Source: Ctena decussata
Taxonomy: Eukaryota > Mollusca > Bivalvia > Lucinida > Lucinidae
DNA length: 64,000 bases
Assembly: GCA_963989385.1 (NCBI GenBank)
Contig: OZ022513.1
Span: forward strand, 19,823,928-19,887,927
Reading direction: 5' to 3'
Under the pieces are notes generated by a model that made no database searches, was not told where the DNA came from, and was given only the letters and a program-made list of their open reading frames with translations. A program made the translations under genes and the position numbers. How positions within the stretch are numbered: position 1 is the first letter of the stretch; every line of letters begins with the position of its first letter. Shown here piece by piece: positions 59,395 through 64,000 of the stretch.

Positions 59395-61270
59395 TTTCTC
59401 ATGAATGCACACGAAAAGATGTTTGTGTTCAAAGATAGATCCTATTTAATAGAAAAGCATTCAATTATGAAACCACTGTCCCAGTGTACGAAACCAGCAG
59501 GTATATCACGTCCGTATATGCATCGTGTGTGCATGCAGCGTTCTCTTTGCGATTCCCACGCTCACACTTACAAATGCCGCCTAGGCATCTTCATACTCAG
59601 ATTGCGTTAGCTGAGCTGGATCGGATATACAATTGGTCAGACGTATGTTTTCGCGATCGAATTCAGATCAAGATTATCTAACCAACAGGTGGCTCGTCCT
59701 TTTGAATCTAGTAAAACTATGGCTTGAAATATAAAATATAAGGAACAATCCGCAGCCAGTTCTAAAATACGCCACAGAGGTTAAACTGCAAATACATACA
59801 TTCGCCCATGTATAATGCAGTCGTCGTGGCTTTTCCCATGGCATTCGTCCACCTTCATATTGCATGCATCACGAAACTCCCCCCCCCCCCCCTCGCCCCT
59901 CGACACCCTGCCGCACACACACAAAAAAAAAATATTGCTCCAGCTACAGCTCCACAGTACAAACTGCATCAATATGTTTTGTTTTTGTTTTCTGCAATTT
60001 TATTGTTTAGTTCCTCTGTCTAGCGAGAATACTACGTTGAAAGTTTTCAGCAACGTCTCCACAATGTAAGAGAGAGAGAGAGAGTGAAGAGTGAGTAACG
60101 TTCAAGCCTTGCTCGCTATTAATCATTGATCTGTTGATCTTAACTTGCCATCATGCCAGTTTTCAAGACAAAACATTATTTTTCAGCGTTTTAATACCGA
60201 ATATTCAAAGAACGGACTGAAAACGTTAGTTTTGACAGTCCGCGGGAACATAAATTTGCGCTTACATCAAACACAAAATACGTGATCTCTCGCTTATTTC
60301 CGTCAGAGTTTCCGTATGACTCCGTATACTTTTCCGAAGACGCCACCTTAGTTAAGGTGATGTTTAAGGTGTTGTACAGACGCACTTTTATAGACGCTCC
60401 TTAGTAAAGGTATGACTTGGACCTTAAATAGTTAAGTTTTACCTCAAATTAAGGAATGATTGTGAACCTGGGCCCTGGTGTGTAATACCTTAGCACTCCT
60501 GTTGCCCACATAGATTTCCTATTCAGCACCCTTGACCATTATACAAATGGCACCCATTTCTAATTTCACACATTACTATTTCAGGACAAGTGTGGAAGAG
60601 TCGGGAATGCCCCGACATCGGATTAAACCCAGCAAGATGCCTAAGTTATCTGGAGAAATTCTGCAGCAGTAGAAAGCATGCTGTCACAAAAATATTAAGA
60701 ACAACTCTTGATAACTATAGTACATTTCTGCAACAGAGCCGAGATGTTGTTTTAATACAATTATTTCGCGATCCCCGCGCTGTGATAAATTCTAGGTCTT
60801 TAACAGGCTGGTATAAATTTAAAAGTGAGCAAAGCATGTTTGAGGATGCTAAATGTTTGTGTTCAAGAATGTATATGGATTATAAATTCGGCTTGGAATT
60901 TCAAAACAAATACCCAGGAAAGTTTATGTTTGTTATATATGAAGATCTTCTAAGTGATCTACATGATAAATTAAATATGCTTTATGAAAAACTTGGAATG
61001 GATTCGCTTGAAGATCTAAAAGAAATAAGTGGCGAGTTTAAAGATGTTTTGTCAATATACGATGTTAGTAAAACTAAAACAGCCAGCACAAGAAAAGATT
61101 ATGAATTTTGGTGGCGATCAAAATTGTCATGGCAACAAGTACACACTATAGATTCATATTGTGGTGATATATATAAAGCTATAGGTTATAAAAGTTTCAA
61201 AGATCACATACAATATAGTGATTCAAATAGCCCTAGTGTTGAAGTTTTAGATAGTTTAAAAATCTTATGA
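34475..61270 (+). CDS. Carbohydrate sulfotransferase (CHST1/CHST3-like), whole spliced gene, 7 coding exons
   Basis: Joined coding exons: 34475-34532, 44744-44821, 45751-46005, 47009-47050, 48568-48760, 51338-51444, 60585-61270, giving 472 residues and a stop. Every border is AG/GT and every junction keeps the frame (phases 1,1,1,1,2,1). The family transfers sulfate from PAPS to carbohydrate in the Golgi lumen. Seen: hydrophobic residues 4-20 as a likely signal anchor; a Ser/Thr/Pro-rich stem at about 46-130; the 5'-phosphosulfate loop RSGSSFFGELL at 161-171 followed by DTFYWFEL; the 3'-phosphate motif RDPRAVINSR at 306-315; VIYEDLL near 361; and a C-terminal WWRSKLSW segment typical of the family. 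Sequons fall at N21, N43, N49, N93 and N288. Length resembles vertebrate CHST3. Substrate (galactose, GalNAc or GlcNAc 6-O) cannot be told from sequence. No frameshift or in-frame stop was seen, so it looks intact. The 5' UTR and poly(A) site were not recognised. Confidence 0.85.
34546..34742. mobile_element. Palindromic MITE P2 (copy near exon 1)
   Basis: GTGCTCCGGATAAAAAAGGG at the left and the inverse ending CCTTTTTATCTGGA. The centre is AACCGTCTCGCCGAGACGGT. It starts 13 bp after the exon 1 donor. Confidence 0.9.
35253..36224 (+). mobile_element. L1-like non-LTR retrotransposon ORF1, 3'-truncated
   Basis: An open frame of 323 residues lies in intron 1 on the gene's strand. The N-terminus is basic (RRKNKNKNK), then a low-complexity Asn/Gln/Met-rich part, a coiled-coil-like stretch at about 125-235 (repeated QLETQNQ/ENQLHGQN and leucine-spaced heptads), then WRNMRENLIFSGIPES and FDRVHRIGRF...RPIVAKFTY, the RRM-like signature of L1-type ORF1 nucleic-acid chaperones found widely in invertebrate elements. 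After VAKFTYQWERV the similarity stops and a stop codon follows, and no reverse transcriptase is present, so this is a 5' piece of an element. Its 5' UTR may be 35000-35252. Confidence 0.75.
36225..38240. other. Unassigned part of intron 1
   Basis: A string at 36584-36625 (GACAATTTTCTTTGCAAAAT) recurs at 41101-41120, so part of this is an old repeat. 37140-37480 is rich in G runs. Around 37930-37985 CAATGTTGAATTATTCATTG-type repeats occur. No exon was recognised. Confidence 0.4.
38241..38370 (+). mobile_element. tRNA-derived SINE, family 3 (5'-truncated)
   Basis: CCATCCAGGGGTCGCAAGATC, then CCGCTTCTCCGGTCTTTCG, GAGGTCCCGTCTCCATATGA and GGGACGTTCAACCCGAG. The tRNA-like A box is missing. Confidence 0.6.
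38820..38912. repeat. Short inverted and tandem repeat
   Basis: CCAAGGGTACTAAGACCACT occurs twice, then its inverse (AAGTGGCCTTAGTACCCTTG) follows a centre at CTTACATACATAAG. Confidence 0.8.
39136..40615. mobile_element. Possible nested inverted-repeat elements with GGGGCGAGTTGTC array
   Basis: The left side has GAAGACAACTCGCCCCATATTC. The right side (40440-40608) has six or more inverse copies of GGGGCGAGTTGTC, some with GTCTCAGAATGTGGG. Inside lies another inverted pair: TAGGGACCGATCAT at 39477-39490 and ATGGTCGGTCCCTTA at 40294-40308. No transposase seen. Confidence 0.55.
40616..41885. other. Unassigned part of intron 1
   Basis: Frames at 40374-40790 and 41085-41411 (minus) show no domain. 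41101-41120 repeats a string from 36584. No exon recognised. Confidence 0.4.
41886..42123. mobile_element. Palindromic MITE P1
   Basis: TGAGCCGCGACACGAGAAAA at the left, inverse GTCGTGTCGCGGCTCA at the right. Confidence 0.9.
42451..42667 (+). mobile_element. tRNA-derived SINE, family 2 (copy 1)
   Basis: GGTAGCTCAGTAGGTTTAGTG is the A-box region, GCGGGTTCTACATTG the B-box region; the body contains ACTCAGCCTTTCATGATCAC and ATCATCCTGATATTACTGAA. The tail is (ATCC)n. It shares its whole length with 55337-55536. Confidence 0.75.
43130..43372. mobile_element. Palindromic MITE P1 (diverged)
   Basis: TGAGCCTCGACATGACAAAA at the left, GTCATGTCGCGGCCCA at the right. More changes than other copies, so probably older. 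Confidence 0.85.
43883..43952. repeat. (CT)n(CA)n compound microsatellite
   Basis: About 15 CT units followed by about 20 CA units. Confidence 0.98.
44744..44821 (+). CDS. Sulfotransferase exon 2 (luminal stem)
   Basis: 78 nt between TTTTACAG and GTACAT, phase 1 to phase 1. It encodes 25 whole residues beginning NYTVEWKTSITIT and ending FTWNET, with two N-glycosylation sequons (NYT and NET). It joins exon 1 and exon 3 in frame, and because it is a multiple of three it could be skipped without a frameshift. No conserved domain is visible, so the call rests on splice signals, phase and position. A palindromic MITE starts 13 bp after the donor. Confidence 0.65.
44835..45067. mobile_element. Palindromic MITE P1 next to exon 2
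   Basis: TGAGCCCCGACACGAGAAAC at the left, TCTCGTGTCGAGGCTCA at the right. It begins 13 bp after the exon 2 donor. Confidence 0.9.
45135..45260. mobile_element. Palindromic element P6
   Basis: CTCTTAAAGAAAAGAATTTG and GAAGCAAATTCTCTCCTTAAG around a short centre, in intron 2. Confidence 0.65.
45370..45602. mobile_element. Foldback MITE P4
   Basis: AGCTTCGTTCACACGGGCAA at the left and TTTGCTCGTGTGAACGAAGCT at the right. GTGTGAAC recurs inside near 45430 and 45522. Related sequence at 63159-63644. It lies within intron 2, ending about 150 bp before exon 3. Confidence 0.85.
45751..46005 (+). CDS. Sulfotransferase exon 3 (Ser/Thr/Pro-rich stem with 24-residue repeats)
   Basis: 255 nt, phase 1 to phase 1, acceptor TTCATTCAG, donor GTAAAT. 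It encodes residues 46-130. From about residue 61 three 72-nt units repeat: the cores read NTPSTSSSTVGK, ITPLTSNSSDGK and NTPPTSNSADGQ. The composition fits an O-glycosylated stem holding the catalytic domain away from the membrane. The first unit also holds a good internal donor (GTAAGC after 45831) that is in phase 1. Its use would give an 81-nt exon and a shorter stem. The equivalent points in units 2 and 3 read GCAAAC and GTCAAC. Confidence 0.75.
46320..46515. mobile_element. Palindromic element P6
   Basis: GGGAAACAACTTTTGTATCTTCC, AAAGAAAGAATTTGGTCC, GGAGTACATTTTTTCTTTAAG and GTTGCTTCCTCTGAAAGTGT, in intron 3. Confidence 0.65.
46706..47662. mobile_element. Possible inverted-repeat element enclosing mini-exon 4
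   Basis: 46706-46781 (GTTTATCGAAGTGTAAACTA, AAAGGATTTAAAAACTTCCA) is inverted at 47525-47662, with an extra ~60 bp in the right copy. The 42-nt exon 47009-47050 lies between. No transposase seen. The pair may instead be two independent copies of one repeat. Confidence 0.5.
47009..47050 (+). CDS. Sulfotransferase mini-exon 4 (basic RGRRR insert, possible cassette)
   Basis: 42 nt between CATTACAG and GTAAGT, both good splice signals, phase 1 to phase 1. With the split codons it reads VDAVTQNQLRGRRRQ, residues 131-145, directly before the catalytic domain. Leaving it out joins exon 3 to exon 5 in frame with a single Glu instead. The RGRR string matches the minimal convertase pattern R-x-K/R-R, so inclusion might let the catalytic domain be shed; that is inference. 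The exon lies between inverted repeats at 46706-46781 and 47525-47662, so a transposon origin is possible. An exon this short needs transcript support. Confidence 0.55.
48105..48250. mobile_element. Palindromic element P6
   Basis: TCAACTTTTAAAGGAAAGAA, GGCTCAGGGGAGCAAATTCTTC and GAAGCAAACAGGGAGTCATG, in intron 4. Confidence 0.65.
48568..48760 (+). CDS. Sulfotransferase exon 5 (5'-PSB loop, PAPS binding)
   Basis: 193 nt, acceptor TTTACAG, donor GTAAGC, phase 1 to phase 2. It encodes residues 145-209 and contains PRNVIINSYMRSGSSFFGEL, the P-loop-like 5'-phosphosulfate binding segment that defines the CHST family, then DTFYWFELFW, matching the family pattern DxFYxFEP. A Cys-rich end (CDSRTCSGC) may form a disulfide. 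This is the clearest coding exon with exon 7. The frame is open from upstream of the acceptor, but the ATG at 48519 is intronic in this model. Confidence 0.92.
48838..49040. mobile_element. Foldback element with GTTACGAAAC repeats
   Basis: CTGGGTAACTATGTTTTCAA at the left and its inverse (ATACATAGTTAACCAGG) at the right. GCTGTTACGAAAC in the left arm pairs with GTTTCGTAACAGC in the right, meeting near CCTGGTCATCAGG. Confidence 0.8.
49090..49327. mobile_element. Palindromic MITE P1
   Basis: TGATCCGCGACACAAGAAAA at the left, TCTCGTGTCGCCGCTCA at the right, in intron 5. Confidence 0.9.
49872..50395. repeat. ~225-bp tandem duplication joined to a palindrome
   Basis: CATTAAAAATGCATGCACAA starts both units (49872 and 50097). 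In the second unit GGCCTCGACAAGGAAATCTC is followed by its inverse (GAGATTTCCTTGTCTCGGCC) near 50356-50382. Confidence 0.85.
51338..51444 (+). CDS. Sulfotransferase exon 6
   Basis: 107 nt, acceptor CTTCTTCTAG after a T-rich tract, donor GTGAGC, phase 2 to phase 1. It encodes about 35 residues including TSVLTAFFSCEFSRLTDVLE. It joins exon 5 (AC+G gives Thr209) and exon 7 (G+GA gives Gly245) without a stop. In the family this interval between the two PAPS motifs is variable and holds Cys residues, as here. It is too short and lacks a start codon, so simple ORF finding misses it; splice sites and phase fit on both sides are the support. Confidence 0.85.
52030..53130. repeat. ~130-bp tandem array (ATGGTCCAGTGATTTTGCC)
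   Basis: ATGGTC(C)AGT.ATTTTGCC recurs near 52164, 52292, 52417, 52549, 52654, 52927 and 53061, with CTTGAAGACTATTTGATG and TTTGACCTCAAACTAACAG between. The array is interrupted by a P2 MITE at 52693-52895. No gene. Confidence 0.85.
52693..52895. mobile_element. Palindromic MITE P2 inside a tandem array
   Basis: AGTGCTCCAGATAAGAAGGG at the left, CCTTCTTATCTGGAGCTCT at the right, centre AACCGTCTCATCGAGACGGT. The array sequence resumes on the far side. Confidence 0.9.
53375..53560. mobile_element. Palindromic element P6 (diverged)
   Basis: GGGTCAACTCTTTAAAGAAA, GATTTGATCCCGTAGTAGAAA and GAAAACAGGATTTCATGAAA follow the P6 order. Confidence 0.5.
53671..53853 (-). pseudogene. Non-LTR retrotransposon ORF2 tail fragment
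   Basis: A minus-strand frame reads SPLCQCGRVENAQHYFFQC followed by RRYQVQRIELLNTV. This is the same CxCG...HYFFxC tail as the fragment near 19.8 kb and probably the same family. Only about 60 residues remain, in intron 6 and antisense to the host gene. Confidence 0.6.
54955..55265. repeat. GGATATCCA-rich tract
   Basis: The palindrome GGATATCC occurs about ten times, at spacings near 15-35 bp, mostly as ATGGATATCCATAA or TGGATATCCAAAA, joined by AATTCGAATT-like bases. Confidence 0.85.
55337..55536 (+). mobile_element. tRNA-derived SINE, family 2 (copy 2)
   Basis: CCGGTAGCTCAGTATGTTAA (A box), GCGTTCGAGCCTGGC (B box), CACACAGCCTTTCATTATGA, then a (ATCC)n tail. Confidence 0.75.
56150..57560. 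repeat. ~160-bp tandem array, about nine units
   Basis: CTAAACATTGCTACATACTAAA recurs near 56150, 56306, 56477, 56652, 56820, 56966, 57121, 57292 and 57481, each followed by CTCTGGGCCTCATGGTTTCA and CAGTTTGGACCCCAGGGGC. Units diverge by small indels. No frame is conserved. Confidence 0.9.
57561..58269. other. Unassigned part of intron 6
   Basis: TGACCTTGACCTCAAGGTCAC near 57831 resembles pieces near 54715 and 54880, an interspersed repeat. A minus-strand frame at 57953-58225 has no domain. Confidence 0.4.
58270..58530 (+). mobile_element. tRNA-derived SINE, family 1 (copy 2)
   Basis: AGCCGGTCCACATAGTACAG head, GTGTTCGATTCCCGGTCC B-box region, CTCCTTCCGCTGATTCAAGA, GCACTTAGTACTGCTTAACC and GGTTAACTGACCGTCGCGAC. 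The acceptor stem pairs 6 of 7, better than the copy at 26414. Confidence 0.75.
59349..59393. repeat. (GT)n microsatellite
   Basis: About 22 GT units. Confidence 0.98.
60585..61270 (+). CDS. Sulfotransferase exon 7 (3'-PSB and C-terminus, stop)
   Basis: 686 nt after the acceptor TATTTCAG, ending at TGA 61268-61270. It encodes residues 245-472. Key parts: CPDIGLNPARCLSYLEKFC with three Cys; VVLIQLFRDPRAVINSR, the 3'-phosphate-binding motif with Arg306, Asp307 and Ser314; FMFVIYEDLLSDL; then the C-terminal EFWWRSKLSW and GYKSF pieces that correspond to the family's W/R-x-L-S and LGY elements. No in-frame stop or frameshift. A palindromic MITE begins 78 bp after the stop, so the 3' UTR probably runs into repeats; I saw no clear AATAAA before it. 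Confidence 0.93.
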
Positions 61271-61347
61271 TTGATTATAGAAATTTCGTCTAGTTTGCTT
61301 ACAGAGGGTTCCAAGGCACGTCATTTCGCGGATCTGGGGATCATTAA

Positions 61348-61580
61348 TGAGCCACGACACGAAACAACCAACAATGTGGTCGTGCGCCCAGCGCGGACTC
61401 AGATCAGCCTGGGCATCTGCTCAGATGATCAGAGTCTTTGCTGTCCGCGTGGAGGTAACTTGGACCCTTATCTACCCTTTAAGTGCCTAGCGGAGAGTCT
61501 GATCAGACTGGCAGATACCCAGGCTGATATGAGTCTGCGCTGGGCGCACACCCACATTGTTGATTTCATGTCGCGGCTCA
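61348..61580. mobile_element. Palindromic MITE P1 downstream of the gene
   Basis: TGAGCCACGACACGAAACAA at the left, TTCATGTCGCGGCTCA at the right. It starts 78 bp after the sulfotransferase stop and may lie in the 3' UTR. Confidence 0.9.
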
Positions 61581-61628
61581 TTTATTCGGTCGCTGGTTGG
61601 AAAAAAGCCATCTATAGAAGTGACCCAA

Positions 61629-61819
61629 CAGAGCTCTAGATAAGAGGGGTATTTGATGATAGTTGAGGGATAATTTTCTTTATTTCTCAGTGAAACCATA
61701 TGTTGTGACCCCTCATCTGAGACGGTTCAGCTGAGGGGTCACAACATATGTTTTTATCCAGAATTAACAAAAATTATCCATAATTATCACCAAATACTCC
61801 CTCTTATCTGAGGCTCTGG
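61629..61819. mobile_element. Palindromic MITE P2
   Basis: GAGCTCTAGATAAGAGGGG at the left and CCCTCTTATCTGAGGCTCT at the right. The centre is shortened (CTGAGACGGTTCAG). Confidence 0.9.
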
Positions 61820-61821
61820 AC

Positions 61822-62131
61822 CCAAGCCTTAATGCCAACAGTGAGGTGTCTGATAGTCTTGTATAAACAAGGAGGATGATCATAATAACACATGACAAAA
61901 TTGCAACACAGTTGGAAGTCACAAGATATGGCTCAGATCTTTCAGTAAAAGTGAGGTATAAGCAAATACCTCAGGCACTACAAAATCTTATGTGTCCGTC
62001 TATGCTTAATAATTGAGCCACATCGTGTGACTTCCAACACTATGGCAATTTTGACATATGATATTCAGATCATCCGTCTCTTTTATACAGGGTAATCAGA
62101 GACCTCACTGTTGGCTCTATGGCTTGTGTCA
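61822..62131. mobile_element. Foldback element with ~100-bp arms
   Basis: ACAGTGAGGTGTCTGAT at the left and its inverse (ATCAGAGACCTCACTGT) at the right. TGTTGGAAGTCAC-like bases pair with GTGACTTCCAACA. Arms imperfect. Confidence 0.7.
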
Positions 62132-62909
62132 CTTACTTAGATTGCTGATGTGACAAGCGAAGGCTCTGATCAGACTGCACTTATGTCGATGTCATGAACT
62201 GTTTGCAGATTTAGCACGTTTTCAGTGTGGTTCATTGTGGCAGTATACCCTCTACCGGTACCACATCTACTAATTTTGCATTTGTCTCTGTATTTGCAAT
62301 ACTTTAAGAATGGAATATTTGTAACTTATTTATGTCAAGATGGTCGATGAAATAATGGTTTCAATATCACTGCTGTGACACGGGTTGTCACCTTTGAAAA
62401 TTTCCAATTTAACACGTAGGTCTGTGTTGAAATTCTGTCCATTTGATGATATTTCGATACGCATATGCGTATTTGTGTTTTGGCAGCTATAACGTGCAAC
62501 TTTGGATTGTGTATCTATGATAAATATGTAATTCCTATTTAACCATAACCTAGCTTGTGGATCTTTATTAGTCTGTTCGCACCAGTCTTGGCGATGTTTG
62601 CTCAGACAACCTGTCCGAGGAATAATAGGTCAGCATGGTGGGCAATATTTTGTTTCATAGGGTTTGAGGTGAAGCGACACTCCTGTGTGTTCATCCGCCA
62701 TTTAAAAAAAAGTGGAGACAGCTTTCATCACTCGCTGTGTGCTTACCTTCTCCAAAACCGAGTGTACTCTTCTTGAAATGATTTTCTTCCAGAGGATGAA
62801 AATACTTTTCCTAAAAGAGCTGACTCCCGTAGAGCAAAATAGGCAAAAGTAAAAGGGCAGAGTTGCTTCCTCTGAAAGTGTATCCATTCGCCCTAAAGAA
62901 AAGCTAAAA
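62132..62909. other. Unassigned DNA with a P6-like end
   Basis: 62750-62890 carries GTTGCTTCCTCTGAAAGTGT and related P6 strings. No gene recognised. Confidence 0.4.
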
Positions 62910-63147
62910 TGAGCCGCGACACGAGAAAACCAACAATGTGGTCGTCCGCCCAGCGCAGACTAGGATCAGCCTGGGCATCCATCCAGTCTGATCAGACTCT
63001 TTGCTAAGCGCTTAAAGGGTAGCTGAGGGACTAAACTACCATCATGCGGAAAGCGAAGACTCTGATCAGACTGGGCGGATGCCCAGGCTGATCTGAGTCT
63101 GCGCTGGACGCACGACCACATTGTTGGTTTTGTCACGTCGCGGCTCA
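62910..63147. mobile_element. Palindromic MITE P1
   Basis: TGAGCCGCGACACGAGAAAA at the left, GTCACGTCGCGGCTCA at the right. Confidence 0.9.
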
Positions 63148-63158
63148 AATATTTCTTA

Positions 63159-63644
63159 AAGCTCCGTTCACACGAGCAAAGTTTCTTTAGACAAAGCGAG
63201 TTTGTTAAAGAAAAAAATGCTCCTATGAATGAAAATGTATACCTCATTTTCCAATGCCAAATTAATATGATAAAGTTTATTTTGACAAACAAAATATGTC
63301 AGTTTGAACAGAACGTTTGCCATATAATATGTAACAAAGAAACTAGTTATGGAGATGAACATAGAAAACTTCTCATAATCAAAATCAGTTTGATTTTGAA
63401 CCATGTATAATTAAAAAAGAAAATGTGGCAAGGTTGGCCGTTCACACGGGTAACGTTTACTTGTCCAGGTAACTTTGACGAGAAATCTTTGTTCGTGTGA
63501 ACACTGCTGCAACTATTTCATTGACAAAGATTCTTTATTATATTTTTCTGTGACAATTTGTTCCGTGTGAACGCAAAATATCTGGCAAATTTTCTTTGCT
63601 ATAATTTCTGTGACAAAGAAATTTTGCTCGTGTGAACAAAGCTG
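63159..63644. mobile_element. Foldback MITE P4, copy 2 with unrelated middle
   Basis: GCTCCGTTCACACGAGCAAA at the left; from about 63437 a nearly full second P4 (CCGTTCACACGGGTAACG) ends at TGCTCGTGTGAACAAAGC. 63200-63436 is not P4-like, so this is either a longer member or a nested pair. Confidence 0.7.
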
Positions 63645-63665
63645 AAAGCTTTAGAATTAGAAATT

Positions 63666-63866
63666 TGAGCGGAAACACGACGTAACCAGCAAAGACTCAG
63701 ATCAGTCTGGACATTCGCCCAGACTAATAAGCGTCTTCGCCGTCCGCATAATGCTAGCATACATGAAAGCGCACAGCGAAGACTCTGATCAAACTTGGCG
63801 GCTGCCCAGGCTGATCTAAGTTTCCGCGTGGCGCACATGCCACTTTGTTGGGTGTGTCGCGGCTCA
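63666..63866. mobile_element. Palindromic MITE P1 (short, diverged)
   Basis: TGAGCGGAAACACGACG at the left, GTGTGTCGCGGCTCA at the right. About 35 bp shorter than other copies. Confidence 0.8.
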
Positions 63867-64000
63867 TTTTATAATGGCAAATACTGGAAAATCGATTAAT
63901 CCCGTCAAACATCGTCAAACAGCGTAGTATACCGTAGCCAACTTCGTTTAGCACCGGCGATCAAGTTGTACAACTTAGGGTAGAGTCGGGTAATTTCGGA

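Larger units (their letters stand above)
53896..60475. mobile_element. Candidate 6.6-kb element with inverted GGGCCCAGGTTCACAATCA ends
   Basis: The left end is GGGCCCAGGTTCACAATCAC followed by ACCTTAAG. The right end reversed is GGGCCCAGGTTCACAATCAT followed by TCCTTAAT. Next to both ends are runs of CCTTAA and TTAAGG. No transposase was recognised inside, and no clear target duplication is visible, so these could also be two solo ends of one family. Confidence 0.45.
51445..60584 (+). other. Intron 6 of the sulfotransferase gene (9.1 kb)
   Basis: GTGAGC...TATTTCAG. It contains a tandem array near 52.0-53.1 kb interrupted by a MITE, a non-LTR tail fragment on the minus strand, and a possible 6.6-kb element with inverted ends (53896-60475). 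Inside the latter lie a GGATATCC-rich tract, two SINEs, a ~160-bp tandem array and a (GT)n tract. No host exon was recognised. Confidence 0.7.

Overview
The window reads as nuclear DNA of an animal, most likely a bivalve mollusc. This is inferred from the AT-rich, repeat-packed texture, the many short palindromic elements, tRNA-derived SINEs, di- and tetranucleotide microsatellites, spliceosomal introns, and one carbohydrate-sulfotransferase gene of a family that is large in bivalves. There is no bacterial-style gene packing, operon, CRISPR array or rRNA. The species cannot be fixed from sequence alone.

The one convincing host gene spans about 34.46-61.27 kb on the + strand. Seven exons with GT-AG borders join with compatible phases (1,1,1,1,2,1) into a 472-residue type II Golgi-type sulfotransferase related to CHST1/CHST3. 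It has a short hydrophobic N-terminus, a Ser/Thr/Pro-rich stem carrying 24-residue repeats, a 42-nt mini-exon encoding an RGRRR patch, a 5'-PSB loop (RSGSSFFGELL) and a 3'-PSB motif (RDPRAVINSR). The introns (0.9-10.2 kb) are filled with transposon debris. That debris includes an L1-like ORF1 in intron 1, several palindromic MITEs, a minisatellite, and a possible 6.6-kb inverted-repeat-ended element in intron 6.

Layout. 0-0.4 kb: minisatellite. 0.74-14.6 kb: two related copies (A 0.74-7.98, B 9.68-14.58) of a composite repeat. They differ by a 3.1-kb higher-order tandem array, by two MITE insertions with an empty site in the other copy, by a local tandem duplication, and by the orientation of a 1.2-kb inverted-repeat element. 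15-24.8 kb: palindromic elements of at least seven families, an inverted partial third copy of the composite repeat, and a decayed non-LTR tail. 25-28.8 kb: mostly unassigned DNA with one SINE and MITEs. 29.4-31.05 kb: a 1.63-kb foldback whose arms are bounded by a GGCCGAAATGTCC minisatellite. 31-34.4 kb: unassigned, with a (TC)n tract. 34.46-61.27 kb: the sulfotransferase gene. 61.3-64 kb: a dense run of palindromic MITEs.

Most short open frames here lie on repeats, several of them readable on both strands of a palindrome, and are not supported as genes. The best candidates for something undescribed are the modular, individually skippable stem exons of the sulfotransferase, including the possible convertase-site cassette; the element found in opposite orientations at what looks like the same junction; and the large minisatellite-bounded foldback.
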